Positions 8,696 through 18,272 of a DNA stretch of 64,000 nucleotides are shown here, one piece after another (positions within the stretch are counted from its first letter, which is position 1; every line of letters begins with the position of its first letter). The position numbers were made by a program, and so were the translations under genes. Source of the DNA: Bacteroidota bacterium (GTDB lineage: Bacteria; Bacteroidota; Bacteroidia; Chitinophagales; Chitinophagaceae); NCBI GenBank assembly GCA_023416995.1, contig JAEZGI010000077.1, positions 219,874-283,873 of the forward strand, in the 5' to 3' direction. Below the pieces are notes generated by a model. The model saw only the letters and a list, made by a program, of their open reading frames with translations. It ran no database searches and had not been told where the DNA came from.

Positions 8696-10147
8696 TTATA
8701 GGTCATCTCTTAATAACGGCATGCTCATACAATGAAAACCACCTCTTGCCCTTGATAACTCGGCAGAGGGCATCACAATCAAAGTATCCCGCAAATTATC
8801 TATATCCAGGGTTCCGTTTTCACATCCTTCTATCACATCTTTTGCTTCGATCACTGAAAATCCATTTGCACGGAAAGCTTCTTCAGTTTTATCGTTTCGG
8901 TCGTAACCAAGCACTACGCCTTCTCTTAATGCAAGCAGGTTACACGAGTCGGTCCATTGTTCTCTTGCGTCAAACGGAAACTCATTATTTCCTGAATAAA
9001 TGAACTTAACCTTCTCTGTGCATCCAAGGTCGTTTTCACTGATATCGCGAAGCAGGTCCTCCAGGTTATCAAAATATTTTGGATTGCTGACGTCTTTGCG
9101 ACGAAACTGCATGATGCGCAGTTTTTCATCTTTATCTTTTTTATTGCCCAGTAACATTTTGCGGACAGCGTCGGAATTTTCGTGTTTAACTGCCTTCTTC
9201 GAAAAATTGCCGAGCATCACCCACACGTTTTTCTTTACCTGTGTAAAGACCGTGTCAATGTGCATATAATCCCGTTTTTTCGGGATACGGATGATGCTGA
9301 TCTTTTTGACAATATTCTTCTCAAACAAAATGTTGATCGCCTGGTGAGCGGCTTCAAGTGTTGTGCGTTCACTGATGCCGATAAGTATATGGTCGCGTGT
9401 AACAACCATAACATCGCCACCTTCAAAAGTTACTTTCTTGTCTTCTGAATCGTTGCCTGGTAACAGGAAGTAGTTATAAGTTTCAGGTAATTCGATAATA
9501 TTTTTGCGGTACTCTGCAAACATCGGGTGATTGAAGAAGATATACTTCATCAACAATGCTTCCCTTATACGTGCCTGTTTGGCGGGTTTGTTCAGCAGGA
9601 TATACTTGTCTATCACTATACCCATATCACGGGTAAAAATCAGGTTCGGGACAGGAGGAAACAACATGTTGTTATCGCTGATGGATCCGCAAATGAAAAT
9701 CTTTGCGAGTTCAGCAGGAGGAAAATCTTCCAGTTGTTGTTCTACCTCATACGAACAGTTTTCAATAGCACAAACTGAAGCAACCAGTTTAAGTCGTATT
9801 TCGCGGTCCTCAAGTATTTCTGCAAGTAGCCACTGTAACTCGACCACCTGTTCGGAACGGAAAAAAGATTCATGATTTGGTTTATAAAAATCGCGTTTGT
9901 TTTCCGGTGCATCTATCTCGTTTAAACGTCCCTTGATTTTACTTTTGTCTAAAAAGTAAAGCAGGATTTTGGTATACATGTCGTATTCCTCGCGACGGAT
10001 CGTATCAAGATGCACTATGTCTTCAAATAACCAGTCCTGTGCTTTGGAAGGCACTACCTTACCAAGACCGCTGTCAGGGCTATGAACCAAAACCCGTCTT
10101 AACCGACCTATCTCCGAAGTAACCTGTATCTGTGAATTGTGCTGCAT
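8696..10147 (-). CDS. Arginine deiminase family protein
   Basis: A 483-aa protein of the arginine deiminase superfamily, longer than classical ArcA (about 410 aa). The N-terminal SEIGRLRRVLVHSPDSGL is typical of ADI, FEGGDVMVV carries the substrate-binding acidic residue, YMHIDTVFT the catalytic His-x-Asp, and GGFHCMSMPL the nucleophilic Cys. The classical RGGxRCMSMP motif has His in place of Arg next to the Cys. The family converts arginine to citrulline and ammonia. There is no ornithine carbamoyltransferase or carbamate kinase nearby, so this is not an ATP-generating arc operon. It precedes ctlX by 14 bases. Confidence 0.8.
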   Translation of the reverse strand: MQHNSQIQVTSEIGRLRRVLVHSPDSGLGKVVPSKAQDWLFEDIVHLDTIRREEYDMYTKILLYFLDKSKIKGRLNEIDAPENKRDFYKPNHESFFRSEQVVELQWLLAEILEDREIRLKLVASVCAIENCSYEVEQQLEDFPPAELAKIFICGSISDNNMLFPPVPNLIFTRDMGIVIDKYILLNKPAKQARIREALLMKYIFFNHPMFAEYRKNIIELPETYNYFLLPGNDSEDKKVTFEGGDVMVVTRDHILIGISERTTLEAAHQAINILFEKNIVKKISIIRIPKKRDYMHIDTVFTQVKKNVWVMLGNFSKKAVKHENSDAVRKMLLGNKKDKDEKLRIMQFRRKDVSNPKYFDNLEDLLRDISENDLGCTEKVKFIYSGNNEFPFDAREQWTDSCNLLALREGVVLGYDRNDKTEEAFRANGFSVIEAKDVIEGCENGTLDIDNLRDTLIVMPSAELSRARGGFHCMSMPLLRDDL

Positions 10148-10358
10148 AATTTCCAGTAAAAATATAAAGGCGTAATCATGACATGCTCATCATTTGATGA
10201 GAAGTCTGCAGGCTAATCAGTGCCTGATACCGCCACGAACGCGTGAAGTATATCTATTGCATTCAGAATAGCGAAGATAAGACTTTAAAGCCGTTAAACG
10301 AAGCCGTACCCATATCATAACCCTTATGAAATTCATAATAATTTGGCTGTATTTCTAC

Positions 10359-10366
10359 TATTTTTG
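10359..10366 (+). promoter_or_regulatory. -7 box of the acyl-CoA dehydrogenase gene
   Basis: TATTTTTG fits the Bacteroidota -7 consensus TAnnTTTG and lies 25 bases before the ATG. No -33 TTG at the usual 17-23 spacing is present, so this is a partial match only. Confidence 0.4.
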
Positions 10367-10391
10367 AACATTACATCATTAAACGGATTTT

Positions 10392-11546
10392 ATGCATTTT
10401 AACTTATCGGAAGAACAATTGATGATCGTGCAGGCAGCCCGTGATTTTGCGCAGACCGAATGTTTACCCGGCGTAATTGAAAGAGATGAACAACAGAAGT
10501 TTCCGAAGGAGCAAATCAAAAAACTGGCAGAACTCGGTTTTATGGGTATGATGGTAAGTCCTGACTATGGCGGTGCAGGCATGGATACGATCAGTTATGT
10601 GCTCGCGATGGAAGAGATCAGCAAAATAGATGCGAGTGTAAGTGTGTGTATGAGTGTAAACAATTCACTTGTTTGCTGGGGACTGGAAAAGTTTGGGAAT
10701 CACGAACAGAAAACAAAATACCTTACTCCGCTGGCACAGGGTAACAAAGATGGTGAGTTATATATTGGGGCTTTTCTTTTAAGTGAGCCGGAAGCCGGAA
10801 GCGACGCCACTTCGCAGCGCACACTGGCCGAAGACCGGGGCGATCATTATTTGTTAAATGGTGTTAAAAACTGGATCACCAATGGTAACTCCGCTTCAGT
10901 TTACCTGGTGATGGCGCAAACAGATGTCGCTAAAGGCAGCAAAGGTATCAATGCTTTTATCGTAGAAAAAAACTGGCCGGGTGTAACTGTAGGGCCAAAA
11001 GAAAATAAACTAGGCATACGTGGCAGCGATACACACAGCATTTCATTCAGTGACGTGATCGTTCCAAAAGAAAACCGGATAGGAGAGGATGGATTTGGAT
11101 TTTCTTTTGCAATGAAAACACTTGCGGGAGGACGCATTGGCATTGCATCCCAGGCGCTGGGTATTGCCAGTGGCGCCTATGAACTTGCTTTAAATTACTC
11201 CAAAGACAGGAAAGCGTTCGGTAAAGAAATTATGCACCACCAGGCAATCCAGTTCAAGCTTGCTGATATGGCTACGAGGATCGAGGCTGCAAGATTATTG
11301 TGTTTACGCGCTGCCTGGGACAAGGATAACGGCAATGACTATACGCTAAGTAGTTCTATGGCCAAGGTATATGCCTCAGAAACCGCCATGTGGACCGCTA
11401 CCGAAGCTGTCCAGGTTCACGGAGGTTATGGCTATGTGAAAGAATATCATGTAGAACGTTTGATGCGTGATGCCAAAATCACACAGATCTATGAAGGAAC
11501 CAGCGAAGTTCAGCGCATCGTTATCGGCCGTGCCATTCTTAAATAA
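10392..11546 (+). CDS. Acyl-CoA dehydrogenase (short-chain type)
   Basis: A flavoprotein of 384 aa that introduces the trans-2,3 double bond in acyl-CoA, passing electrons to ETF. The family motifs are all visible: GAFLLSEPEAGSDATS and NGVKNWITNGNSA (FAD and substrate contacts), ITQIYEGTSEVQRIVIGRAIL at the C-terminus with the catalytic Glu in YEGTSE, and VQVHGGYGYVKEYHVERLMRDA. The Glu position and length fit butyryl/short-chain dehydrogenases, but chain length cannot be decided. It is followed by an ABC transporter operon after only 8 bases. Confidence 0.93.
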   Translation: MHFNLSEEQLMIVQAARDFAQTECLPGVIERDEQQKFPKEQIKKLAELGFMGMMVSPDYGGAGMDTISYVLAMEEISKIDASVSVCMSVNNSLVCWGLEKFGNHEQKTKYLTPLAQGNKDGELYIGAFLLSEPEAGSDATSQRTLAEDRGDHYLLNGVKNWITNGNSASVYLVMAQTDVAKGSKGINAFIVEKNWPGVTVGPKENKLGIRGSDTHSISFSDVIVPKENRIGEDGFGFSFAMKTLAGGRIGIASQALGIASGAYELALNYSKDRKAFGKEIMHHQAIQFKLADMATRIEAARLLCLRAAWDKDNGNDYTLSSSMAKVYASETAMWTATEAVQVHGGYGYVKEYHVERLMRDAKITQIYEGTSEVQRIVIGRAILK

Positions 11547-11554
11547 AGTTTTCT

Positions 11555-12328
11555 ATGAGCGTTATCCGTCTGGAAGGGGTTAAAAAAAAATACAACGGTA
11601 CCTATGTATTGCAGGGTATTGATCTTGCCTTTGAAAAAGGCGCTATTATTGGCTATATCGGACCCAATGGCGCAGGTAAGAGCACAACAATCAAGATACT
11701 GACCGGCATCATCGGTGATTTTGAAGGTGAAGTAAATGTTCTTGGTTTTGATGTTCGAAAAGATCCGGTTGCTGTAAAACAACAAATCGGTTATATCCCC
11801 GAAAACGCCGCTTTATATGATGTGCTGACACCATCCGAGTTCCTGTCTTTTGTGGGAAAGTTGTATAAGCTTGATGAAGCACAGACAAAAAAGAAAGCGC
11901 TTGAATTACTCCGGTTATTTGAGCTTGCCGATAAGCGCGACGTTCGTATGAACAGCTTCAGCAAAGGCATGAAACAAAAGGTGCTGCTGATCAGCGGCCT
12001 GATCCACAATCCTGAAATTATTTTCCTGGATGAACCACTTAGCGGGCTTGACGCAAATGCCGTGATACTTGTAAAAGAAATCTTATCGCAACTTAAAACT
12101 GCCGGTAAAACCATATTTTATTCCTCTCATATCATGGATGTTGTTGAGAAGATCAGTGACAGGATCGTGATCATTAATAAGGGAGCAGTGATTGCCGATG
12201 GTACCTTTGAAGAACTGAAAGAGGCCGGTACACATGGGTCACTTGAAACCATTTTCACTGCACTTACCGGCAATGAAAAACATCTCAGTACTGCCGGCGA
12301 ATTTGTTGACATTATGAAAAATCTTTGA
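11555..12328 (+). CDS. ABC transporter ATP-binding protein
   Basis: A single nucleotide-binding domain of 257 aa. Walker A is GPNGAGKST (36-44), the signature is FSKGMKQKV, Walker B is IIFLDEPLSGLD and the switch His lies in YSSHIMD. The overall pattern is that of DrrA/CcmA-like ABC-2 exporters. The membrane partner starts 1 base after its stop, so they form one complex. Substrate unknown. Confidence 0.9.
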   Translation: MSVIRLEGVKKKYNGTYVLQGIDLAFEKGAIIGYIGPNGAGKSTTIKILTGIIGDFEGEVNVLGFDVRKDPVAVKQQIGYIPENAALYDVLTPSEFLSFVGKLYKLDEAQTKKKALELLRLFELADKRDVRMNSFSKGMKQKVLLISGLIHNPEIIFLDEPLSGLDANAVILVKEILSQLKTAGKTIFYSSHIMDVVEKISDRIVIINKGAVIADGTFEELKEAGTHGSLETIFTALTGNEKHLSTAGEFVDIMKNL

Positions 12329-12329
12329 G

Positions 12330-13991
12330 ATGGGTAAATGGCTGCTTCGGGTACTGAAACTTTTCACTCCCTTGTTCCGGCGACAGGGCATAGATACTGA
12401 CCGGCTGTTCGCGATCGTTGAACTCAAACTGATGATGGATACACGCCGCGTGTATATGAGCTGGAAGCAGGGGCAACAGAACGAGAATAAAAACCATCTT
12501 ACAACGGTTTTGATCCTGTATACGCTGTTCGGGATTTTTATGAGTATGGCGGTGTATCAACTCCCTACACTGGTCACCGGGATGATCATATTTCATGCTT
12601 ACGTGATCTTTATGATGGCCATGACGCTGATAACCGATTTTTCAGCTGTGTTACTCGATACAACAGACAACCAGATCCTGCTTCCTCGACCCGTGAACAG
12701 TAAGACCTTGTTTTTTGCAAGATTGATCCATGTACTGCTTTACCTGTTTCAGTTCAGCATTGCAATCTGTACATTTCCTTTGCTTGTCGTCTTTTACAAG
12801 TTTGGTGCGCTGGTGGGTTTAAGTGCAATCATAACTTCACAACTAACCGTGGTAATCGCTGTTTTTTTCACCTATATACTCTACCTGCTGATGTTGCGGT
12901 TCAGCACTGAACAAAAGGTGAAAGAAATTGTGACCTATTTCCAGATAGTGATGACACTTCTGTTTACGGTTGGTTACCAGGTTATTCCCAGGATGATTGA
13001 TCTGAACGGTGCCATCGCAACATTTAATATATCGTGGTATTCTTTTCTTTTACCGCCCGTGTGGATGGCGCTTGCATTAGAAGCCGTGCATGAATTCAAT
13101 TTTGATGTGGTGCATCTCATCATGATTTTGCTTGCCATCCTTGGACCGGTCATTCTTTTCCGGGTGATGAACAACTATCTTTCGCCTGCTTTTTCGCGCC
13201 AGTTAGGTAATCTTAGTAACGATCCACAGAAAAAACAGGCGGCTATCGAAACAAAACAGGAGAAAAAGAGTTTACCCGATATCTTGAGCAGATGGCTTTG
13301 TCCCGACTTAACAGAACGTGCAGGTTTTGGACTTGCCTGGATGATTACAGGCCGTGACAAAGGTTTCCGCCTGCAGTTTTATCCAACGCTCGGTTATATA
13401 CCTGTGATTCTTTTTCTTGTGCTTTTCAACAGGGGTTCTGTTGAAGAACAAATCGCATTGCTGCCTTATTCCAGTAAATTTCTTTGGCTGATTTATCTTC
13501 CGCTTTTCACGGTGGCAACAGGGCTGCCGATGATCGCCTTTAATGAAAATTATCAGGCTTCATGGGTTTATCATAGTATGCCGGTTCAAAAACCAGGTTA
13601 CCTGATTTCCGGGGCCATTAAAGCGATGGTGGTAAAGTTTTTTGTACCCTTCTACATCCTGTTTTTGTCGGCAGGCGTATTTATCTGGGGTGCGGCTGTA
13701 CTGGACGATTTTTTGCTGGGCCTCGTAAACAGCCTGGTAAGCCTGGCCACCCTGGCAATACTGTCAACTCATTTCCTGCCGTTTTCCCGGCAGCCCAATG
13801 TCAAACAACAGTCGGGGCGGTTTATACAGGTGATATTGCAGGTGCTGGTGGTAGGGGCCCTGGTGCTGGTACATTATTTTTTGCTTGAAAGAACTTACCT
13901 GATGTACGCGCTCACACTCGTGGCACTGGCAGTGTTGATTATACTGGTAAAGAATTTGCAATCACTCAGGTGGAATAAAATCTCGGTATAA
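12330..13991 (+). CDS. ABC transporter permease (ABC-2-like)
   Basis: A 553-aa integral membrane protein that follows the ATPase gene with a 1-base gap. I count roughly ten to twelve hydrophobic segments, in two halves separated by a charged cytoplasmic stretch around residues 295-330 (NDPQKKQAAIETKQEKK). This resembles large ABC-2 type permeases in which one polypeptide supplies most of the channel. Nothing indicates the substrate. yggS starts 1 base after its stop, so all three genes are tightly packed. Confidence 0.8.
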   Translation: MGKWLLRVLKLFTPLFRRQGIDTDRLFAIVELKLMMDTRRVYMSWKQGQQNENKNHLTTVLILYTLFGIFMSMAVYQLPTLVTGMIIFHAYVIFMMAMTLITDFSAVLLDTTDNQILLPRPVNSKTLFFARLIHVLLYLFQFSIAICTFPLLVVFYKFGALVGLSAIITSQLTVVIAVFFTYILYLLMLRFSTEQKVKEIVTYFQIVMTLLFTVGYQVIPRMIDLNGAIATFNISWYSFLLPPVWMALALEAVHEFNFDVVHLIMILLAILGPVILFRVMNNYLSPAFSRQLGNLSNDPQKKQAAIETKQEKKSLPDILSRWLCPDLTERAGFGLAWMITGRDKGFRLQFYPTLGYIPVILFLVLFNRGSVEEQIALLPYSSKFLWLIYLPLFTVATGLPMIAFNENYQASWVYHSMPVQKPGYLISGAIKAMVVKFFVPFYILFLSAGVFIWGAAVLDDFLLGLVNSLVSLATLAILSTHFLPFSRQPNVKQQSGRFIQVILQVLVVGALVLVHYFLLERTYLMYALTLVALAVLIILVKNLQSLRWNKISV

Positions 13992-13992
13992 A

Positions 13993-14679
13993 ATGGCAAT
14001 AAATTTAGCAGCTTACAAGGAACTGATGGAACTGTCATCACAGAAAAATATTACTGTGGTTGCTGTTTCCAAGAATAAACCAGTCAGTGATATACAGGAT
14101 TTGTATGATATCGGTCATCGTGACTTTGGCGAAAACTATGTGCAGGAACTGATCCAGAAACAATTGCTGTTGCCACAGGACATTCGCTGGCACTTCATAG
14201 GCCACCTGCAAAGAAATAAAGCAAAATATATACTTCCCTTTGTTTATATGATCCATGGTGTAGATAGTTACCAGTTACTGGAAGAAATTGACCGCCAGGC
14301 AATCAAAAATGAGCGACAGGTAAAATGTTTATTGCAGTTGCATGTAGCACGTGAAGCTACCAAGTTTGGTTTGAGCCTTGAAGAATTGTTACGTATCGTT
14401 GATGATCTTCCAAAACTGGAATTGATCAACCAGTTAAAAAATACTACCATCAGCGGCCTAATGGGCATGGCGAGCTTCACTGATGATAGCGAGCAGGTGA
14501 GAAGAGAATTCCGTTATCTTAAAATGGCTTTCGAAGAATGTCGCAAAAGGATGGTGCGCAGTTCCGAATTTGATACCTTAAGTATGGGTATGAGCAGTGA
14601 TTATAAAATTGCATTGGAAGAAGGCAGCACCATGGTTCGTGTTGGCAGCATTTTGTTCGGTGAGCGCGATCCCCTCTAA
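13993..14679 (+). CDS. yggS: YggS-family pyridoxal phosphate homeostasis protein
   Basis: A fold-type III PLP-binding barrel of 228 aa. Lys27 in VVAVSKNKP is the PLP-binding residue, HRDFGENYVQEL and WHFIGHLQRNK are the family signature blocks, and LSMGMSSDYKIALEEGSTMVRVGSILFG forms the phosphate-binding end. The family buffers free PLP and influences amino-acid pools rather than catalysing a known reaction. It is the last gene of a tight run beginning at the ABC ATPase. Confidence 0.93.
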   Translation: MAINLAAYKELMELSSQKNITVVAVSKNKPVSDIQDLYDIGHRDFGENYVQELIQKQLLLPQDIRWHFIGHLQRNKAKYILPFVYMIHGVDSYQLLEEIDRQAIKNERQVKCLLQLHVAREATKFGLSLEELLRIVDDLPKLELINQLKNTTISGLMGMASFTDDSEQVRREFRYLKMAFEECRKRMVRSSEFDTLSMGMSSDYKIALEEGSTMVRVGSILFGERDPL

Positions 14680-14746
14680 GTGGTGGTTTAAGATTTTATA
14701 TTTAATATTGGGAGCACCATCATCATTTATCGTTTAAAGCATACGA

Positions 14747-16090
14747 ATGAAAGCAATCTCCCGTGTACTCACCGTCGCCATCTTATATAGCGGAACAACC
14801 GCGGCGCAGTCAAACTTCACAGCAATTGCCGACCAGAAAGCAAAGGCCCTTCTGCCGCAAACCATCGAGTGGCGCAGGTATTTGCACCAGCATCCCGAAT
14901 TATCGAACCGTGAAGTAAAAACGGCTGAATACGTTGCCGACCATCTGAAAAAACTGGGGCTCGAGGTGCAGACAGGGGTTGCTAAAACCGGTGTTGTTGC
15001 TATATTGAAGGGGGGGAAACCTGGCCCTGTCGTTGCTTTGAGGGCGGACATGGATGCATTACCTGTCAAAGAGCGCGTGGATGTTCCATATAAATCAACT
15101 GTTACCGCTGAATATCTGGGCCAGGAAGTGCCGGTTATGCATGCCTGTGGCCACGACACACATGTCGCAATGTTGATGGCAACGGCCCAGGTGCTTTCAG
15201 AAATGAAAAAGGATTTGCCAGGCACAGTTAAATTTATCTTTCAGCCCGCAGAAGAAGGAACGCCTGGAGATGAAACCGGCGGTGCACCTTTGATGGTGAA
15301 AGAAGGTGTGATGGATAATCCTAAAGTGGATGCTATTTTCGGTATTCATATCAATTCAGCATTGGAAGTAGGGAAGGTGCGTTATAAAAGCGGATCTTTT
15401 ATGGCTTCCTCTGATTGGTTCACGATCAAGGTCAAAGGCAAACAAACACATGGCTCAACACCATGGACGGGAATTGATCCCATTGTAGTGGGCACACAGA
15501 TCATTACTGCGCTGCAAACCGTAGTGAGCCGTCAGTCAGATCTTACGATAGCGCCGGTGGTGATTACCATCGGTAAGTTTCACAGCGGGTTAAGAAATAA
15601 TATTATTCCTGAAGAAGCGGTGCTTGATGGCACGATACGTACGTTGGACAGTAAGATGCAGAAAGATGTGCATGAAAAGATCCGTCATACCGCGATCAAA
15701 ACGGCAGAAGCTGCAGGCGCTGTGGCAGAGGTTAGCATCGATACCAAAACGCTGGTAACTTACAATACCCCTGAGCTGGTAGATATGATGTTGCCGTCAC
15801 TTGAGGCTGCTGCCGGAAAAGGTAACCTGCTCGCAGGCACCTGGACAACTGGTGCTGAGGATTTTTCTTTTTTTGGTGAAAAGGCTCCCTCTTTTTTCTT
15901 CAATGTGGGCGGCATGCCGAAAGGAACTGATCCGGCAGTGGCGGCTCCGCATCATACACCTGATTTTATGATCGACGATAGCCAGCTTGATGTGGGTGTA
16001 AAGGCTTTCTGCCACCTGGTATTTGATTACGCCCGGTTATCCGCAGCAAAGAGCCAGGCGAAGCCTAACGCTTCCAAAAAAGCATTCTGA
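14747..16090 (+). CDS. M20-family amidohydrolase, exported
   Basis: A 447-aa metal-dependent amidohydrolase of the IAA-amino acid hydrolase / hippurate hydrolase group (M20D). Metal-binding motifs are HACGHDTHVAML (Cys-Gly-His-Asp-x-His) and FQPAEEGTPGDE, with a further His in the C-terminal APHHTPDFMID. An N-terminal hydrophobic segment ending near TTAAQS indicates a signal peptide, so it acts outside the cytoplasm on N-acyl amino acids or similar amides. It stands alone between yggS and convergent glnS and ends at a strong hairpin. Confidence 0.88.
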   Translation: MKAISRVLTVAILYSGTTAAQSNFTAIADQKAKALLPQTIEWRRYLHQHPELSNREVKTAEYVADHLKKLGLEVQTGVAKTGVVAILKGGKPGPVVALRADMDALPVKERVDVPYKSTVTAEYLGQEVPVMHACGHDTHVAMLMATAQVLSEMKKDLPGTVKFIFQPAEEGTPGDETGGAPLMVKEGVMDNPKVDAIFGIHINSALEVGKVRYKSGSFMASSDWFTIKVKGKQTHGSTPWTGIDPIVVGTQIITALQTVVSRQSDLTIAPVVITIGKFHSGLRNNIIPEEAVLDGTIRTLDSKMQKDVHEKIRHTAIKTAEAAGAVAEVSIDTKTLVTYNTPELVDMMLPSLEAAAGKGNLLAGTWTTGAEDFSFFGEKAPSFFFNVGGMPKGTDPAVAAPHHTPDFMIDDSQLDVGVKAFCHLVFDYARLSAAKSQAKPNASKKAF

Positions 16091-16103
16091 TAAAAAAGAA
16101 AAA

Positions 16104-16128
16104 CGGTTTGCGGGATAACCGCAAACCG
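16104..16128. terminator. Hairpin between amidohydrolase and glnS
   Basis: A perfect 10-bp stem CGGTTTGCGG/CCGCAAACCG with a 5-base loop (16114-16118) sits between the convergent genes. The minus side has an A/T-rich run (TTTTTCTTTTTT), so it best terminates glnS. The plus side has no T tract. Confidence 0.75.
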
Positions 16129-16137
16129 CTGAAAAAC

Positions 16138-17817
16138 TTACTGTTTTTTTGTTTCCTTGAGCCAGGTATCTTTCAATGTAACAGTGCGATTGAAGATCAT
16201 CCTTTCTTCAGAACTCTCTTTATCCAGGCAAAAATATCCTTTCCTGATAAACTGGTAACGTTCGTCAAACTTAGAGTTTAGCAATGCGGGCTCTGCATAA
16301 GCCGTTGCGATTACCTGTAATGAATTCGGGTTGATATAATCTTTGAAATCGCCATCCTCGTTCGATGGATCCTCTGCATTAAATAAACGATCATACATCC
16401 GGATTTCGCAGTTTACCGCTTCACGGATGCTTACCCAATGAAGTGTTCCCTGTACCTTAAGTCCGGAAGTGTCATTTCCACTGCGGCTCTCAGGAAGATA
16501 ACTGCAATGTATAACCGAGATGTTGCCGGCTTCATCCTTTGTAAATGAGTCGCATTTTATGATGTAAGCGCTTTTAAGACGAACCATCTTACCAGGCGCA
16601 AGACGGAAGAATTTTTTCGGCGCTTCTTCCATAAAGTCTTCCCGTTCGATATACAGTTCATTACTGAAGGGTATCTGGCGCGTTCCTGCTGAAGTATCTT
16701 CAGGGTTGTCTTCAGAATCAACCATTTCGGTTTGGCCGTCAGGATAGTTAGTGATGACGAGTTTTACCGGGTCGAACACCACCATTCTTCTCAACGCAAT
16801 GCGGTTGAGGTGTTCGCGAATGCAGAATTCAAGCAAAGAAAAATCGATCATATTATCGCGTTTGGCTACCCCGATTTTATCAGCAAAAAGGCGGATGCTT
16901 TCAGGTGTAAAGCCACGTCTGCGAAGCCCCGAGATGGTAGGCATACGTGGGTCGTCCCAGCCTTTTACATGACCATCGTTAACGAGCTGCAGCAACTTTC
17001 GTTTGCTCATTACCGTATACGTCATGTTGAGTCGCGCAAATTCGTATTGCCTGGAAGGGAAGATCTCCAGTTGCTCAATCAGCCATTCATATAAGGGCCG
17101 GTGAGGTATAAATTCAAGCGTACAAATGGAATGAGTTACTTTTTCAATAGAATCACTTTGTCCGTGCGCAAAATCGTACATCGGGTAGATGCACCATTTA
17201 TCGCCGGTGCGGTGGTGATGGGCATGTTTGATGCGATACAAAATAGGATCACGCATGTGCATGTTTGGCGAAGCCATGTCAATCTTTGCCCGCAGTACTT
17301 TTTGCCCGTCTGCGAATTTCCCGTCGCGCATGGCTGCAAACAAAGCGAGATTTTCATCAATTGACCTTGACCGGTAGGGACTATCTTTCCCCGGTTCAGT
17401 TGGTGTGCCTTTAAGGGCGGCTATTTCTTCACTGGTGCTATCGTCAACATAAGCCAGTCCCTTGTTGATGAGCTTAACAGCAAATTCGTAGAGTTGGTCA
17501 AAATAATCTGATGCGTACAGTTCTTCGGCCCATTCAAATCCCAGCCACCTGATATCGTCCTTGATGCTTTCAACATATTCAGTGTCTTCGGTAACAGGGT
17601 TGGTGTCATCAAACCTCAAATTTGTTTTACCGCCAAATTGTTTGGAAAGACCAAAATTCAGGCAGATTGATTTGGAGTGCCCGATATGCAGGTAACCGTT
17701 AGGTTCGGGAGGAAACCTGGTAACTATTGATTTGTATTTACCGTTCTGCAGATCATTCCCGATGATCTCCTCCAGAAAATTAAGTGACCTTTCTTCTTCT
17801 TTATTGCTGTCGTTCAT
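16138..17817 (-). CDS. glnS: Glutaminyl-tRNA synthetase
   Basis: Class I aminoacyl-tRNA synthetase of 559 aa that charges tRNA-Gln directly. Visible elements are FPPEPNGYLHIGHSKS with HIGH at 44-47, the RFDDTNP segment, and VMSKRKL near residue 270 standing for KMSKS. The C-terminal anticodon-binding beta barrels are present (RQIPFSNELYIEREDF and IHCSYLPESRSG). Having GlnRS rather than relying on GatCAB is typical for this phylum. A -7-like box (TAAATTTG on the minus strand, 17840-17847) lies about 23 bases upstream. Confidence 0.96.
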   Translation of the reverse strand: MNDSNKEEERSLNFLEEIIGNDLQNGKYKSIVTRFPPEPNGYLHIGHSKSICLNFGLSKQFGGKTNLRFDDTNPVTEDTEYVESIKDDIRWLGFEWAEELYASDYFDQLYEFAVKLINKGLAYVDDSTSEEIAALKGTPTEPGKDSPYRSRSIDENLALFAAMRDGKFADGQKVLRAKIDMASPNMHMRDPILYRIKHAHHHRTGDKWCIYPMYDFAHGQSDSIEKVTHSICTLEFIPHRPLYEWLIEQLEIFPSRQYEFARLNMTYTVMSKRKLLQLVNDGHVKGWDDPRMPTISGLRRRGFTPESIRLFADKIGVAKRDNMIDFSLLEFCIREHLNRIALRRMVVFDPVKLVITNYPDGQTEMVDSEDNPEDTSAGTRQIPFSNELYIEREDFMEEAPKKFFRLAPGKMVRLKSAYIIKCDSFTKDEAGNISVIHCSYLPESRSGNDTSGLKVQGTLHWVSIREAVNCEIRMYDRLFNAEDPSNEDGDFKDYINPNSLQVIATAYAEPALLNSKFDERYQFIRKGYFCLDKESSEERMIFNRTVTLKDTWLKETKKQ

Positions 17818-17889
17818 GTTCCCTTCAATTGAGTGGGAACAAATTTAGAGCTTTATTGTCAATGCGGTTGTGCCCCACTCAGGTTGAGT

Positions 17890-17922
17890 TAAAAAAAGGG
17901 GAGCTGTACTCCTACAGCTCCC
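17890..17922 (-). terminator. Intrinsic terminator, minus strand
   Basis: Perfect 10-bp stem GGGAGCTGTA/TACAGCTCCC (17899-17908 with 17913-17922) and 4-base loop. It is followed on the minus strand by C then seven T. It is the second barrier upstream of glnS. Confidence 0.8.
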
Positions 17923-18030
17923 GAACCAAAAAACAATTCCTATGAAATAATTGCGAATGTAAACGACGCGGAAAAGTTGTGCTACTATATTCGATGATTG
18001 TGCCTAAAAAGCCGATGAGTGCGGAGGAAA

Positions 18031-18062
18031 CAAAAAAATAAGCCGCACCAGGGTGCGGCTTA
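18031..18062 (-). terminator. Intrinsic terminator downstream of iscA
   Basis: A stem of 10 bp (18039-18048 with 18053-18062, core AGCCGCAC/GTGCGGCT) and 4-base loop is followed on the minus strand by ATTTTTTTG. It lies about 210 bases after the iscA stop. Confidence 0.75.
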
Positions 18063-18272
18063 AAAACCACTAAAAACTTAATTAAAAAAAATCAGGGTAA
18101 CATATCCGGATCAAAACTACTTTTCTTTTGACATCATAAAGAAACTCTTCGGTCAGCAGATTGATAGTTTCGACGGATAGCCTTTATCTTTCGATAAACG
18201 ATCAGGGCAAATGCTGCTGTCGCTTTTATGATTTACACAAAGATTGCTTTCGTCGGTCTGCAAGCGTTTTGA

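Larger units (their letters stand above)
17818..18272. other. Gene-free gap with two minus-strand terminators
   Basis: No convincing reading frame is visible on either strand. The gap holds the upstream region of glnS and two strong hairpins, listed separately, both followed by T runs only on the minus strand. A short open stretch of 32 codons on the minus strand (about 18150-18245) lacks a start codon and was not called. A -7-like TAGTTTTG (minus, 18112-18119) precedes the second hairpin without a -33 partner. Confidence 0.6.

Noticed and set aside
18150..18245. 32-codon open stretch on the minus strand between iscA and glnS
   Set aside because: Bounded by stops with no ATG, GTG or TTG start at its beginning. 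Length is within chance.
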